This document shows positions 7,562 to 15,924 of a DNA stretch of 64,000 nucleotides, in pieces. Every line of letters starts with the position of its first letter. Position 1 is the first letter of the stretch. The notes beneath the pieces are model-generated. The model saw only the letters and a list, made by a program, of their open reading frames with translations, did not search any database and was not told the DNA's origin. Origin of the DNA: Brevibacterium casei CIP 102111 (GTDB lineage Bacteria; Actinomycetota; Actinomycetes; Actinomycetales; Brevibacteriaceae); contig NZ_FXZC01000001.1 in NCBI RefSeq assembly GCF_900169275.1, forward strand, positions 248,001 to 312,000, read 5' to 3'. The position numbers and the translations under genes are program-made.

Positions 7562-8569
7562 TCAGAGCACGCCCCTTGCGGCGAGATGTTCGCGGATGCT
7601 GCGCTCGAGGCGGGCACGATTCGTCCGCGAATTCACCCTGATGATCAACCAACCCTCCGCGGCCAGAGCGTTGACCCGTTGGATGTCGTCGTCCCACTGG
7701 TGCTTATCGGTGCGATGGTGGTCTCCCTCGTACTCGAGGCCGAGGCGCGCCCGTTCGTACCCGAGGTCGGGATGGATATCCCTCCCCAGCTCGCGGCACC
7801 ACACAGCAGGGTGTATCTCCGGCTCGGGCAGCCCGACCGAGATCGCCCACAGGCGCAGGTCGGTCTCCTGCGGAGAGTCCACGCCCGGCCGGATGAGCTC
7901 GAGCGCGGCAGAGGCGGTCCTCCCCGCGCGGACCACGCTGCGGGACGCGAAGTGCGCGGCGATGTCGTCTGCCGTGCACAGCGGCGGGCCGTGCCATGAG
8001 CCGATCATCGCGTCTCCGGCTTGGACGAGCTCATCCCGCGTGAGGATCGTCGCCAGCTGAAGGAACAGGACCGGTGGAGTGATGATCCGGTGTCCGAGGA
8101 GGGTCGCTGCGGCGAAGTCGTTCGTCCGGTGGAGGACGACGCCGGGGCGGCGGATCCGCTGGTCCCTGTCCGCGGTGGCGACGTGAAGCAACTGGTCTCC
8201 GAGTCGGCGGGGCAGCGGCAGACCGAAGAGGCGGGCAGCGGATGCGTGGCTGGCAGCGATCTCCGGGTGGATGAGCTGGAGGGCCCTGAGTGATTCGCTG
8301 GTGGTCTCCCATTCTGTATCAGCCCATTGAGGAACCCGGCGGACATCGAACTCGCCCGGGGCGACTCGGATCCCGTGGATGATCCGCGGCGCGATCTCGG
8401 TGTTCCGCAGGCCCCATTCCGTCACGCCGTTGTCCGCTGCGTCGCGACTGCGGTAGAGCCTCTGTGTCCTGCGTCTCTCGAAGTGTCCCTGCATGCCGCC
8501 GATGGTGACCGTCCGAGGCGAGGACGGAAAGGTCCGGAGACGCACCTGTGGACAGGAACCGTCGTCCAC
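7562..8569 (-). CDS. DUF559-domain protein with predicted PD-(D/E)XK nuclease fold
   Basis: 335 residues from GTG 8569; an internal ATG at 8494 is an alternative start, and neither has a strong ribosome-binding site. The N-terminal half resembles the AbiEi-antitoxin-like region common in actinobacterial DUF559 proteins. The C-terminal half (about 235-330) has a Vsr/MutH-like core: an acidic ETDLRLW helix, DIHPDLGY, then LGLEYEGDHHR with the E-x-E core, and a terminal helix ending SIREHL. Such orphan proteins are widespread in Actinobacteria and largely uncharacterised. The gene is bracketed by inverted copies of a 66-bp palindromic repeat. It is not next to a methylase or mismatch-repair gene. 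Function unknown. Confidence 0.75.
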   Translation of the reverse strand: MDDGSCPQVRLRTFPSSPRTVTIGGMQGHFERRRTQRLYRSRDAADNGVTEWGLRNTEIAPRIIHGIRVAPGEFDVRRVPQWADTEWETTSESLRALQLIHPEIAASHASAARLFGLPLPRRLGDQLLHVATADRDQRIRRPGVVLHRTNDFAAATLLGHRIITPPVLFLQLATILTRDELVQAGDAMIGSWHGPPLCTADDIAAHFASRSVVRAGRTASAALELIRPGVDSPQETDLRLWAISVGLPEPEIHPAVWCRELGRDIHPDLGYERARLGLEYEGDHHRTDKHQWDDDIQRVNALAAEGWLIIRVNSRTNRARLERSIREHLAARGVL

Positions 8570-8680
8570 AGCGCCGGTGCGCCCGAGTCGAGCATCTGCG
8601 CAGACGAGTCGGCCGCCGACACAGGCCGACCACCGCAGCAGACCTCAGCAATGCCGGTTCACCTGCGTCGATGCCCGCCT

Positions 8681-8746
8681 CAGTTGTGGTCGAAGAACCG
8701 TGGATAATCGGGCATTTCGGCCGATTTCCCTCGGTTCTTCGACCAC
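8681..8746. repeat. Palindromic repeat, copy B, upstream of the DUF559 gene
   Basis: Inverted second copy of the 66-bp element at 7486-7551. Its outer arms TGGTCGAAGAACCG (8687-8700) and CGGTTCTTCGACCA (8732-8745) are perfectly complementary. Together the two copies enclose 1,261 bp (7486-8746) carrying only the DUF559 gene. I see no clear target-site duplication outside the copies. The stretch 8570-8994 otherwise holds no gene. Confidence 0.9.
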
Positions 8747-8936
8747 AAGCAGAAGACAGCCTGTGGAGGGGGTGCACACGAGTGGAGGCTGCCGTCCTGC
8801 CCGCCACCCGGTCGCGACCACCCCGCCACCTGCCCACGCACTGTCCGCTGCGCGGTTCCCGGCGTTCACCTCCGGTCGGTACACTTCTTCGGGGCCGACG
8901 GTGCGCTGTCGCCGACTGGCACGCCGCACGCCCCGG

Positions 8937-8953
8937 TTCTACACTGAGTAGAA
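8937..8953. promoter_or_regulatory. Perfect dyad upstream of the copper/DyP operon
   Basis: TTCTAC-ACTGA-GTAGAA is a perfect 6-5-6 inverted repeat 42 bases before the membrane-protein start at 8995. Its position suits an operator of the three-gene copper operon. It resembles BlaI/CopY-class dyads (TACA...TGTA) more than CsoR sites. Regulator identity is inference. Confidence 0.5.
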
Positions 8954-8994
8954 GGTCCGGAAAGCCTGAGCGAGTCCTGAAGTGAGGAGGTGGC

Positions 8995-9648
8995 ATGACC
9001 GGCTGGCACAAGTCCGTTCGTGCTCTCTTCGCCGCACTCATCACCACGCTCCTCGCCCAGCTCATGCACGTCGGCGCGGGCGGAGACTTCTCCGTCCTCG
9101 GCACCGGCTTCGTCTTCGTCTTCGTCCTCTGGGCAGCGATGATTCTCGCCGGACGCCGTCTCGGCCACCTCTCGCTCATGGCGATCATCGGCCTCGGACA
9201 GATCCTCATGCACGTCTCGATGGGGTGGTTCGGGTCGATGAGCCACGCCGCCGGCCAGTCCGCGGGCTCGCCGCAGATGGCCGGGATGTCGGCGAGCGAG
9301 CACGCGATGATGAGCCAGCCGGCTGGGTCGCTCGACCTCAGCCAGGCCGCTGCGATGAGCCAGACGATGGATCACTCCAACGGCGCGGGCGTGCCCATGG
9401 TCATCGCCCACCTCGTCGCCATCGTCATCACCGCCTTCATCCTCAAGCGCGGCGAGGACCTCGTCTTCAGCATCCTCCAGCTCGCGGTCGGCCCCGTCCG
9501 ACTCGCGATGCGCGCCCTCGTGCTCGCCCGTCGCACGCTCGCGGCCGCGGACACCCGCGTCGTCCTCGAGGTCTGCGCGCTTCCCGCCACGATCGCGACC
9601 GCGGTCATCGGCCCGAACTATCGCCGCGGACCTCCCGCACTCGTCTGA
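8995..9648 (+). CDS. Membrane protein with Met/His-rich loop, copper operon
   Basis: 217 residues starting at ATG 8995 after GAGGAGG. Hydrophobic segments lie at about 8-25, 36-52, 58-76 and 130-150. Between the last two is an extracytoplasmic-looking loop of about 50 residues rich in Met and His (MSHAAG, QMAGMSASEHAMM, AAAMSQTMDHS), which is typical of copper-handling proteins. It is followed by a PCu(A)C chaperone and a Tat-exported DyP peroxidase, an arrangement like the Streptomyces ecuC/dtpA locus, which also includes a membrane protein. A copper transport or delivery role is inferred; no enzymatic motif is seen. Bases 9649-9936 downstream contain no convincing gene. Confidence 0.75.
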   Translation: MTGWHKSVRALFAALITTLLAQLMHVGAGGDFSVLGTGFVFVFVLWAAMILAGRRLGHLSLMAIIGLGQILMHVSMGWFGSMSHAAGQSAGSPQMAGMSASEHAMMSQPAGSLDLSQAAAMSQTMDHSNGAGVPMVIAHLVAIVITAFILKRGEDLVFSILQLAVGPVRLAMRALVLARRTLAAADTRVVLEVCALPATIATAVIGPNYRRGPPALV

Positions 9649-9936
9649 CACCTCACCCACCGGCAGTCCGTCGCGGCCCCATGCCGTCGACGTCGTGCTG
9701 CCCGGCACCATCGGCATTCGCCGCCCGGTCCCTGCGGTCTTCCACCCGTGCAGCCGTCCTCTGCCTCGCCGAGGCGGACGGCACCTGACCACGGACGGAT
9801 GTGCCAGCGTCGGCCGCGCCGTTCCCGGCCCCGCCGTCGTCGGCCATGACCCTCCGATGTGCGCACAGGCTCATCGGACGACCGCAGCAGACCGCGTCGA
9901 GTGCCACCGAAAGACAGACTCAGAAAGTGCAGACTC

Positions 9937-10545
9937 ATGCGTAAGAACATCATCACCTCCGTCCTCCCCGCCGCGGCCATTTCCGCCGCCCTCGTCCTCG
10001 GTCTCAGCGCGTGCGGACAGAACGACACGAGCGAGCCGGAGGCCGCGAGCACCTCACAGGCCGCCTCGGCGTCCCTGACCCTCGGCGATGCCTGGGTCAA
10101 GACCGCTGAGGAGGGCATGACCGGTATCTTCGGAACCCTGGAGAACACCACCGACAAGGACATCAACCTCGTCGCCGCGAAGTACGACGGCGCCGGCATG
10201 GTCCAGCTCCACGAGACCGTCGACGACGGCACCGGCACGATGACCATGCGCGAGAAGAAGGGCGGATTCGTCATCCCCGCAGGCGGCTCCTTCGTCCTCG
10301 AGCCCGGCGGCAACCACATCATGGTCATGGATCTCAAGCAGCCGATCAAGGCCGGCGAGGAGATCGACGTCCAGCTCGTCACCGCCGATGACGAGACCAT
10401 CCCCGTCAAGGCGATCGCCAAGGACTACTCGGGCGCGCAGGAGACCTATGCCCCCGGCGAGGCCGAGGCCGGCAAGGACGGCGAGAAGTCCGAGAAGGAC
10501 GGCATGGGCGACATGAGCGGTATGGACATGTCCGGTGACAAGTGA
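9937..10545 (+). CDS. Lipoprotein copper chaperone PCu(A)C
   Basis: 202 residues from ATG 9937. A lipoprotein signal ends in LGLSACG (lipobox LSAC). The DUF461/PCu(A)C domain carries the copper-binding H(M)xnMxM pattern: QLHETV near 90, MTMREK near 103 and HIMVMD near 127. A further Met/Asp-rich tail (MGDMSGMDMSGDK) may bind additional copper. Family members deliver Cu(I) to cytochrome oxidase or to extracytoplasmic oxidases; in Streptomyces the homologue ECuC works with Sco and DtpA. Its 3' end overlaps the DyP start by 11 bases, implying translational coupling. Confidence 0.88.
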   Translation: MRKNIITSVLPAAAISAALVLGLSACGQNDTSEPEAASTSQAASASLTLGDAWVKTAEEGMTGIFGTLENTTDKDINLVAAKYDGAGMVQLHETVDDGTGTMTMREKKGGFVIPAGGSFVLEPGGNHIMVMDLKQPIKAGEEIDVQLVTADDETIPVKAIAKDYSGAQETYAPGEAEAGKDGEKSEKDGMGDMSGMDMSGDK

Positions 10546-11923
10546 CCCCCGCTCGCCGGACCATGAACCAGAGGTGACTCCCAGCTCCGACCCGGCCGCC
10601 GAGCCGCGGTCGGGCGGGGACGCCGACGCCCAGGCGCCCACCGCCCGCTCCGGCTTCAGCCGCCGACGCCTCATCGCGTCGGCGGCCGTCGCCGGCGGCG
10701 CCGGTGCCGTCGGATCCCTCGCCGGCTTCGCGATCGGCCGTCAGGCCGATGCGAAGGAGGACGCTCAGCCGCAGCGCGACACCCAGGGTGCCAACGGGAT
10801 CGTCACCGTGCCCTACTTCGGTGAGCACCAGGCCGGGGTCGAGACGATGCCGCAGGCCCACGGGGAGTTCCTCTCCTTCCAGCTCAAACCGGGGTCGACC
10901 GCCGCCGAGGTGGTCCGCTGGCTGCGTCTGCTCACCGCGGATGCCGCGGCGCTCACCCAGGGAACGGCGCCGTTGGCGGATTCCGAACCCGAGCTCGCGA
11001 ACGACCCTGCGGGCCTGACGGTGACCTTCGGCTTCGGTCGGGGTCTCGTCGCGACGAAGGGTGCCGGGGCCGTTCCCGAGTGGCTGGCTCCGCTCGAGAA
11101 GTTCTCGATCGACCGTCTCGACCCGCAGCGGTCGAAGGGCGATCTGCTCGTGCAGATCTGCGGTGACGACCCGATCGCGGTCGCGCACGCCCGTCGAATG
11201 ATCTGGAAGGACTCGCGTTCGTTCGCCGAGGTGGCGTGGCAGCGCACGGGATTCCGTCGGTCGTACGGAACGAAGGGCGAGGGGAAGACGCAGCGCAACC
11301 TCTTCGGCCAGCTCGACGGCACCGCGAGTCCGACTCCCGGCACCGAGGACTTCACCCGCCTCGTGTGGGGGAAGGCGAGCGGTCGGGAGAACCCGGTGTT
11401 CTCCTCCCGTGGTGAGCCGCCGAGCGATCTCGGCGCGCATCTGCCCGACTGGCTGCAGGGCGGCACGACCCTGGTGCTGCGGGACATCGCGATGAACCTC
11501 GAGACGTGGGACGAGGCCGACCGGCCGGGACGGGAGTTCGCGATCGGGCGCACGGTCGGCTCGGGGGCTCCGCTCTCGGGCGGGACCGAGTTCACCGATC
11601 CGGATTTCAAGGCCGTCGACAAGCGGGGTCTGACGAAGATCTCGTCGGCCTCGCACATCGCTCGCTCACGCGACGGGCTCGGTCCCGAGGTGCAGATCCA
11701 CCGCCGCCCGTACAACTACGAGACCGGTGCGGGCGGGGAGACCGGCCTGATGTTCGCGTCCTTCCAGGCCGACATCGAGCGGCAGTTCCTGCCGATCCAG
11801 CGCCGCCTCGCCGAGGTGGACCTGCTCAACATCTGGACGGTGCCCATCGCGTCGACGGTGTGGGCGATCCCGCGCGGCGTCCGGGAAGGCGAATACGTCG
11901 GCCAGGCGCTGTTCGAGGGGTGA
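10535..11923 (+). CDS. Tat-exported DyP-type heme peroxidase (DtpA/EfeB-like)
   Basis: 462 residues from GTG 10535, inside the PCu(A)C 3' end. A twin-arginine signal SRRRLIASA lies at about 42-50 after a long acidic leader, followed by an alanine-rich hydrophobic core. The DyP motif GQLDGTASP (about 257-265) supplies the distal Asp, and ASHIARSR (about 372-379) the proximal heme-ligand His. Pairing with a PCu(A)C chaperone rather than with EfeU/EfeO favours the DtpA type, which takes part in copper delivery in Streptomyces, over the iron-uptake EfeB type. A 7-bp hairpin CCCGCTC/GAGCGGG at 11936-11953 follows and overlaps the convergent ogt stop. Confidence 0.9.
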   Translation: MTSDPRSPDHEPEVTPSSDPAAEPRSGGDADAQAPTARSGFSRRRLIASAAVAGGAGAVGSLAGFAIGRQADAKEDAQPQRDTQGANGIVTVPYFGEHQAGVETMPQAHGEFLSFQLKPGSTAAEVVRWLRLLTADAAALTQGTAPLADSEPELANDPAGLTVTFGFGRGLVATKGAGAVPEWLAPLEKFSIDRLDPQRSKGDLLVQICGDDPIAVAHARRMIWKDSRSFAEVAWQRTGFRRSYGTKGEGKTQRNLFGQLDGTASPTPGTEDFTRLVWGKASGRENPVFSSRGEPPSDLGAHLPDWLQGGTTLVLRDIAMNLETWDEADRPGREFAIGRTVGSGAPLSGGTEFTDPDFKAVDKRGLTKISSASHIARSRDGLGPEVQIHRRPYNYETGAGGETGLMFASFQADIERQFLPIQRRLAEVDLLNIWTVPIASTVWAIPRGVREGEYVGQALFEG

Positions 11924-11940
11924 GCGCGCCGCCGGCCCGC

Positions 11941-12495
11941 TCAGAAGAGCGGGTTCGGCAGCGCTCCCTCCATCTCGAGCAGCCGTCGCTTGGTCTCGAG
12001 GCCCTCGCCGCGGCGCCCACCCGAATAGCCGCCGAGACCGTCGCCCGCGACGACCCGATGGCAGGGGATGAGCAGCGGCAGCGGGTTGAGGCCCATGATG
12101 GTGCCGATCGCCCGGGCCGGGATCGCGGTTCCGGTCCGGGCGGCGAGCTCACCGTAGGTGATCGTGTCCCCGAACGGCACCGTGTCCGCGAGGACGGTGA
12201 GGACCGTCGTCGCTGAGGCGGAGAGTCCGTCGAGTCCCAGCGGCAGATCGAACTCGCCGAGGCGGCCGTCGAAGTAGGCCCCCGCCTGGCCGAGGGCTTC
12301 GGCAAGGAGCGGATCGCGGTCCGCTCCCGAGCCGTCGGACGTGTCGCCTGCTGCGGTCTGCGCGGCACCGAGGTCGCTGTCGTCGACCCATTCGACCCGG
12401 ACGATCGCCGTGCCCGTGCTCGAGAGCAGCAACGTGCCGACCGGGGAGGCGAGGGACGCGCGGTGGAGTCCGGTCTCCGGTCTGCTCTGTGTCAT
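11941..12495 (-). CDS. ogt: Methylated-DNA-protein-cysteine S-methyltransferase
   Basis: 184 residues. The acceptor-cysteine motif PCHRV is at 144-148, preceded by the DNA-binding helix-turn-helix (TITYGELAARTG, ARAIGTIMG) with its arginine finger. It repairs O6-alkylguanine by irreversible transfer of the alkyl group to Cys145. The N-terminal part is short with no AraC-like Ada domain, so it is Ogt rather than Ada. The start ATG at 12495 lies next to the hairpin that probably ends the upstream transporter operon. Confidence 0.93.
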   Translation of the reverse strand: MTQSRPETGLHRASLASPVGTLLLSSTGTAIVRVEWVDDSDLGAAQTAAGDTSDGSGADRDPLLAEALGQAGAYFDGRLGEFDLPLGLDGLSASATTVLTVLADTVPFGDTITYGELAARTGTAIPARAIGTIMGLNPLPLLIPCHRVVAGDGLGGYSGGRRGEGLETKRRLLEMEGALPNPLF

Positions 12496-12523
12496 CGGTC
12501 CGCCTGAGTCTGAGTGAGGAGAC

Positions 12524-12566
12524 GACTGGGCCCGTCGCCTCGCGGTGCGAGCCGACGGGCCCAGTC
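12524..12566. terminator. Hairpin terminator between betaine transporter operon and ogt
   Basis: Perfect 14-bp inverted repeat GACTGGGCCCGTCG (12524-12537) and its complement (12553-12566), with a 15-base loop. It lies 44 bases after the stop of the substrate-binding protein gene. It lacks a T tract, as is common for actinobacterial terminators. Confidence 0.75.
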
Positions 12567-12609
12567 TATGACCGGTGGCTGACAGGTCAGCCGAGGATGG
12601 TCTCAGCGG

Positions 12610-13515
12610 TCATTCGCTGATCTCCGTGGAGTAGGCGTCCGGGTTGTCCTTGATCCACTGGGCCACGGCCTCGGCCTCCTTGCCCTCGCCGTACTTGTTG
12701 ACGACCATGTCCTCGAGCGAACCGTACTGCTTGTCATCGAGCTTGATGCCCTTGATGTACTCGGCAGCCTCCGGGTTCTTCTCGGAGAAGCCCTTGGTGC
12801 CGAGGAAGTGGAGCGCTTCGGGCTCTCCCATCGCGCCCTTCGGGTCCTCGAGGTCCTTGACGTCGTAGGCGCTGTTCGCCCAGAACGGACGCCACAGGGT
12901 GACGACGACCTCTTCCTTCTTGTCGATCTTGTTCTTCAGCTCGGTGAGCATCGTCGCAGTCGACGAGGTGACGAGCTCGTACTCGCCGTCGAGACCGTAC
13001 TCGGGCATCATCTTGTCCTTCGTCTGCGCGGTGAGACCCGCGCCGGGCTCGATGCCGATGATCTTGCCGTCGAATTCGCTCGCCTTGCCCTTGAGGTCCT
13101 CGATCGAGTTGATGTTCGAGTACGAGGGCACCGCAATGGTCAGCTTCGCGTTGTCGTAGTAGGCGCCGAGGTCCTCGAGCTTGTCGCCGTACTCGTCCAT
13201 GTACTGCTTGTGGGTGACCTCCGGCCACGCCGAGGGGTAGATGTCGACGTCGCCGTTGGCGAGACCCGAGTAGAGGATCGCGGCCTCGGTGATCGTCTCC
13301 ATCTTGACGTCGTAGCCGAGCTTGGTCAGCTGGTTCTCCAGCAGGTAGGCGGTGCTCAGGCCATCCGTCCAGGATGGGATGAATCCGAGGGTGATGGTGC
13401 CCTTGTCGCCTCCGCCGGAGGCGTTGTCCTTGCTGGCCTCCTGGGAGCAGCCGGACAGAGCCAGCGCCAGGGCAGCACCGACGGCGGCGATCTTCGTGAC
13501 GAAACGCTTCTTCAT
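12610..13515 (-). CDS. Glycine betaine/proline ABC transporter substrate-binding lipoprotein
   Basis: 301 residues. A lipoprotein signal with lipobox LSGC puts the lipidated Cys at 23. The OpuAC/ProX fold shows family-typical aromatic segments that form the quaternary-ammonium cage: PSWTDG, PSAWPEV and LWRPFWAN. It binds betaine-type osmoprotectants outside the membrane and hands them to the permease encoded upstream. It is the last gene of the operon 15792-12610 and is followed by the hairpin at 12524-12566. The exact ligand (glycine betaine, proline betaine, choline or carnitine) cannot be read from sequence. Confidence 0.9.
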   Translation of the reverse strand: MKKRFVTKIAAVGAALALALSGCSQEASKDNASGGGDKGTITLGFIPSWTDGLSTAYLLENQLTKLGYDVKMETITEAAILYSGLANGDVDIYPSAWPEVTHKQYMDEYGDKLEDLGAYYDNAKLTIAVPSYSNINSIEDLKGKASEFDGKIIGIEPGAGLTAQTKDKMMPEYGLDGEYELVTSSTATMLTELKNKIDKKEEVVVTLWRPFWANSAYDVKDLEDPKGAMGEPEALHFLGTKGFSEKNPEAAEYIKGIKLDDKQYGSLEDMVVNKYGEGKEAEAVAQWIKDNPDAYSTEISE

Positions 13516-13555
13516 CGTGGTTTCCTTACTTCTCGGGGTGATGGTCGGATGGTCT

Positions 13556-14503
13556 TCAGCTCTGGACTCGGTCGATCTCGACGACGTCGACCTCCCGCGG
13601 TTGTGCGATCTGCCGGCTCTCCGCCGAGGTGTTCCGGCGACGCTTGAGCATGCCGAGGAGGGAGTTCGGGTAGTCCTTCGCCGATCCCAGCGCCGCCGTC
13701 ACGCGGTCGAGGTAGATGGCGAGGATGACGACGCCGAGCCCGGCCTCGATGCCCAGCGGCAGGTTCTGTGTGGCGACGGCTTCGACGACGTTCTTGCCGA
13801 GCCCGTCGGCGCCGACGATGCCGGCGATGACGGCCATCGCCAGGGCGAGCATGATGACCTGGTTGATGCCGGCCATGATCGTCGGGGTGGCCAGGGGCAG
13901 CTGGACGCCGCGAAGGATCTGGCGAGGCGTGGCACCGAACGCGTATCCGGCTTCGACGGTCTCGGAGTCCACACCGCGGATGCCGAGCTCGGTGAAGCGG
14001 ACGCCCGGGGGCAGGGCGAAGATCACCGTGGAGACGAGACCCGGGACGACGCCGATGCTGAAGAAGGTCACGGCCGGGATGAGGTAGACGAAGGCCGGCA
14101 TCGTCTGCATGAAGTCGAGGATCGGTTTGACGATCGCCGAGACCGTGTCGTTTCGAGCCGCGAGGATGCCGACGGGGATCGCGATGATGATCGCGACGAG
14201 CGCGGCGAGGACGACGAGGGCGAGCGTCTGCATCGCGGAGACCCACTGGTCCATCGTCATGATGAAGAACAGCGTGATGAGGGTGCCGACGGCGAACTGC
14301 CACGACCTCACGAGCAGTCCGAAGAACGCGAGGATGAGGATGATGACGAGCGGATGGAGATCGACGAGCACCTCGGTGAGGGTGTCGACGAGGAAGCGGA
14401 CGACAAGGGTGATGAAGTCGAAGAGCCAGGCGAGATTGTCCTTGAGCCAGTCGAAGGCGACATCCGCCCATTCACCGACCGGAATTCTGATGTCCTCCAT
14501 CAC
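13556..14503 (-). CDS. Glycine betaine/proline ABC transporter permease
   Basis: 315 residues with the ProW/OpuAB layout: an amphipathic N-terminus, at least six hydrophobic helices and a binding-protein-dependent transport signature around residues 200-240 (ESVEAG/AFGATPRQI-like EAGYAFGATPRQIL). It forms the transmembrane channel. Its start overlaps the ATPase stop by 4 bases, so the two are translated together. Confidence 0.92.
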   Translation of the reverse strand: MMEDIRIPVGEWADVAFDWLKDNLAWLFDFITLVVRFLVDTLTEVLVDLHPLVIILILAFFGLLVRSWQFAVGTLITLFFIMTMDQWVSAMQTLALVVLAALVAIIIAIPVGILAARNDTVSAIVKPILDFMQTMPAFVYLIPAVTFFSIGVVPGLVSTVIFALPPGVRFTELGIRGVDSETVEAGYAFGATPRQILRGVQLPLATPTIMAGINQVIMLALAMAVIAGIVGADGLGKNVVEAVATQNLPLGIEAGLGVVILAIYLDRVTAALGSAKDYPNSLLGMLKRRRNTSAESRQIAQPREVDVVEIDRVQS

Positions 14504-15792
14504 AGGGCCTCTCTCTTCACGGCGTCCTCGGTGCCCACGGGGGCGGGTTCGTCGGCGAGCACCTCGTCGATCTCGCTCGCGGCCAGCGGTGGTGCCGGTG
14601 GCCGCACCTCTCCGTCCCCGGACTGGTGGCCGAGCGCGGCGAGGAGCGTGGCACGGGGGATCACGCCGACGAGGAGCCCCTGGTCGTCGACGACGGGCAG
14701 CGGCAGCGGCGACTCCGCCGACGGGATGAAGAGGTCGATGAGCACATCGTCCGGGGAAGCGACCTGCGCCGGAGGCGCGATGATGCCCTCGAGCGTCCTT
14801 GCCCCGGCGCGGATCCGGTCGACGGCGTCGCGGTCGGTGACGACGCCGAGGAAGCGGCGGTCGCGATCGGTGACGTAGACGGCCGAGGAGTACCCGTCGC
14901 GCATCGTCCGCAGCGCGACCCTCGGGCCGCTCTGATCGGAGATGACCTGACGCGGCTTCTCCATGACATTGCTCGCGGTGAGCACGCGGGCCCGGTCGAC
15001 GTCCTGGACGAACTGGGCGACGTAGTCATTCGCCGGGTCGGTGAGGATGTCCTCGGGAGTGCCGATCTGCACGATCCGACCGTTGCGCATGACAGCGATG
15101 CGGTCGCCCATGAACATCGCCTCGTTGAGGTCGTGGGTGATGAAGATGATCGTCTTCTTGAACTTGGACTGGAGTTCGACGAGGAGCTCCTGCATCTCAC
15201 GGCGGATGAGGGGATCGAGCGCGGAGAACGCCTCATCCATGAGGAGGATGTCCGTCTCCGCCGTGAACGCCCGGGCCAGACCGACGCGCTGCTGCATGCC
15301 GCCGGAGAGCTGACCGGGGACCTTGTCGCCCCAGCCCTTGAGGCCGACGGCGTTGAGCCAGTAGTCGGCCTTCTCCAGGCGTTGGGCCTTCGGCACCCCG
15401 CGGAGTTCGAGCGCATAGGCCGCGTTCTCGCGGACGGTGCGGTGGGGGAGGAGCGCGAAGTGCTGGAACACCATCGAGATGTGCTCGCTGCGGACTCTGC
15501 GCAGGGTTCCGGCGTCGGCCTTGGCGATGTCGGTGCCGAGGACCTCGACCGAACCCGACGTCGTCGACCAGAGACCGTTGAGAGTGCGGATGAGCGTCGA
15601 CTTCCCTGACCCCGAGAGTCCCATGACGACGAAGATCTCACCCGGTTCGACTTCGAAGCTCGCGTCGATGACCGCGGCAGTGCCGAGCTTGGTCAGCTCA
15701 TCCCGATCGGCGCCCTGTTCGAGGCGCTTGACGACTTCGTTCTGCCGTTTGCCGAAGACCTTGTAGACATGTGACGCTCTGACGACGCTCAC
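14500..15792 (-). CDS. Glycine betaine/proline ABC transporter ATP-binding protein with CBS domains
   Basis: 430 residues. Walker A GLSGSGKST is at 58-66, the ABC signature LSGGMQQRV near 164 and Walker B LLMDEAFSALDP near 184. The C-terminal 150 residues form a tandem CBS module (for example TDRDRRFLGVVTDRD and VDDQGLLVGVIPRAT), which in OpuA and ProV-type transporters senses ionic strength to gate transport. First gene of the operon, behind a 110-base structured leader and a TATAAT box at 15911-15916. Confidence 0.93.
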   Translation of the reverse strand: MSVVRASHVYKVFGKRQNEVVKRLEQGADRDELTKLGTAAVIDASFEVEPGEIFVVMGLSGSGKSTLIRTLNGLWSTTSGSVEVLGTDIAKADAGTLRRVRSEHISMVFQHFALLPHRTVRENAAYALELRGVPKAQRLEKADYWLNAVGLKGWGDKVPGQLSGGMQQRVGLARAFTAETDILLMDEAFSALDPLIRREMQELLVELQSKFKKTIIFITHDLNEAMFMGDRIAVMRNGRIVQIGTPEDILTDPANDYVAQFVQDVDRARVLTASNVMEKPRQVISDQSGPRVALRTMRDGYSSAVYVTDRDRRFLGVVTDRDAVDRIRAGARTLEGIIAPPAQVASPDDVLIDLFIPSAESPLPLPVVDDQGLLVGVIPRATLLAALGHQSGDGEVRPPAPPLAASEIDEVLADEPAPVGTEDAVKREAL

Positions 15793-15849
15793 GCGCTTCC
15801 TCCTTGCAGTCCAGATGCTCCGCAGCCACGAGAGGCGCCACCCTGTCGC

Positions 15850-15891
15850 GCGGTGAGGCGATGACCAGGTCGATCACGTGGGCCTCACCGC
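15850..15891 (-). promoter_or_regulatory. Stem-loop in the leader of the betaine transporter operon
   Basis: In the predicted 5' untranslated region, 10-bp arms GCGGTGAGGC (15850-15859) and GCCTCACCGC (15882-15891) are perfectly complementary around a 22-base loop. It lies between the TATAAT box and the start codon. It matches no riboswitch class I can recognise and may be an RNA control element or a protein site. Confidence 0.5.
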
Positions 15892-15896
15892 TCACG

Positions 15897-15924
15897 GAAT
15901 TCTCTCGATCATTATAGAATTCTC
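15897..15924 (-). promoter_or_regulatory. Promoter of the betaine transporter operon with 20-bp-spaced direct repeats
   Basis: On the minus strand a consensus -10 TATAAT covers 15911-15916, about 119 bases before the ATPase start. GAATTCTC occurs twice on the plus strand (15897-15904 and 15917-15924), exactly 20 bp apart and flanking the -10 box, as expected for a dimeric regulator binding one DNA face. No good -35 is visible, which suggests activator dependence or an alternative sigma factor. Confidence 0.55.

Noticed and set aside
7562..8569. DUF559 gene as part of a restriction-modification system or a vsr mismatch-repair gene
   Set aside because: No methyltransferase or specificity gene is nearby, and the N-terminal half does not fit a Vsr protein.
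7486..8746. Repeat-bracketed unit as a classical insertion sequence
   Set aside because: There is no DDE, HUH or serine recombinase signature and no visible target-site duplication; the repeats are themselves palindromic, unlike simple terminal inverted repeats.
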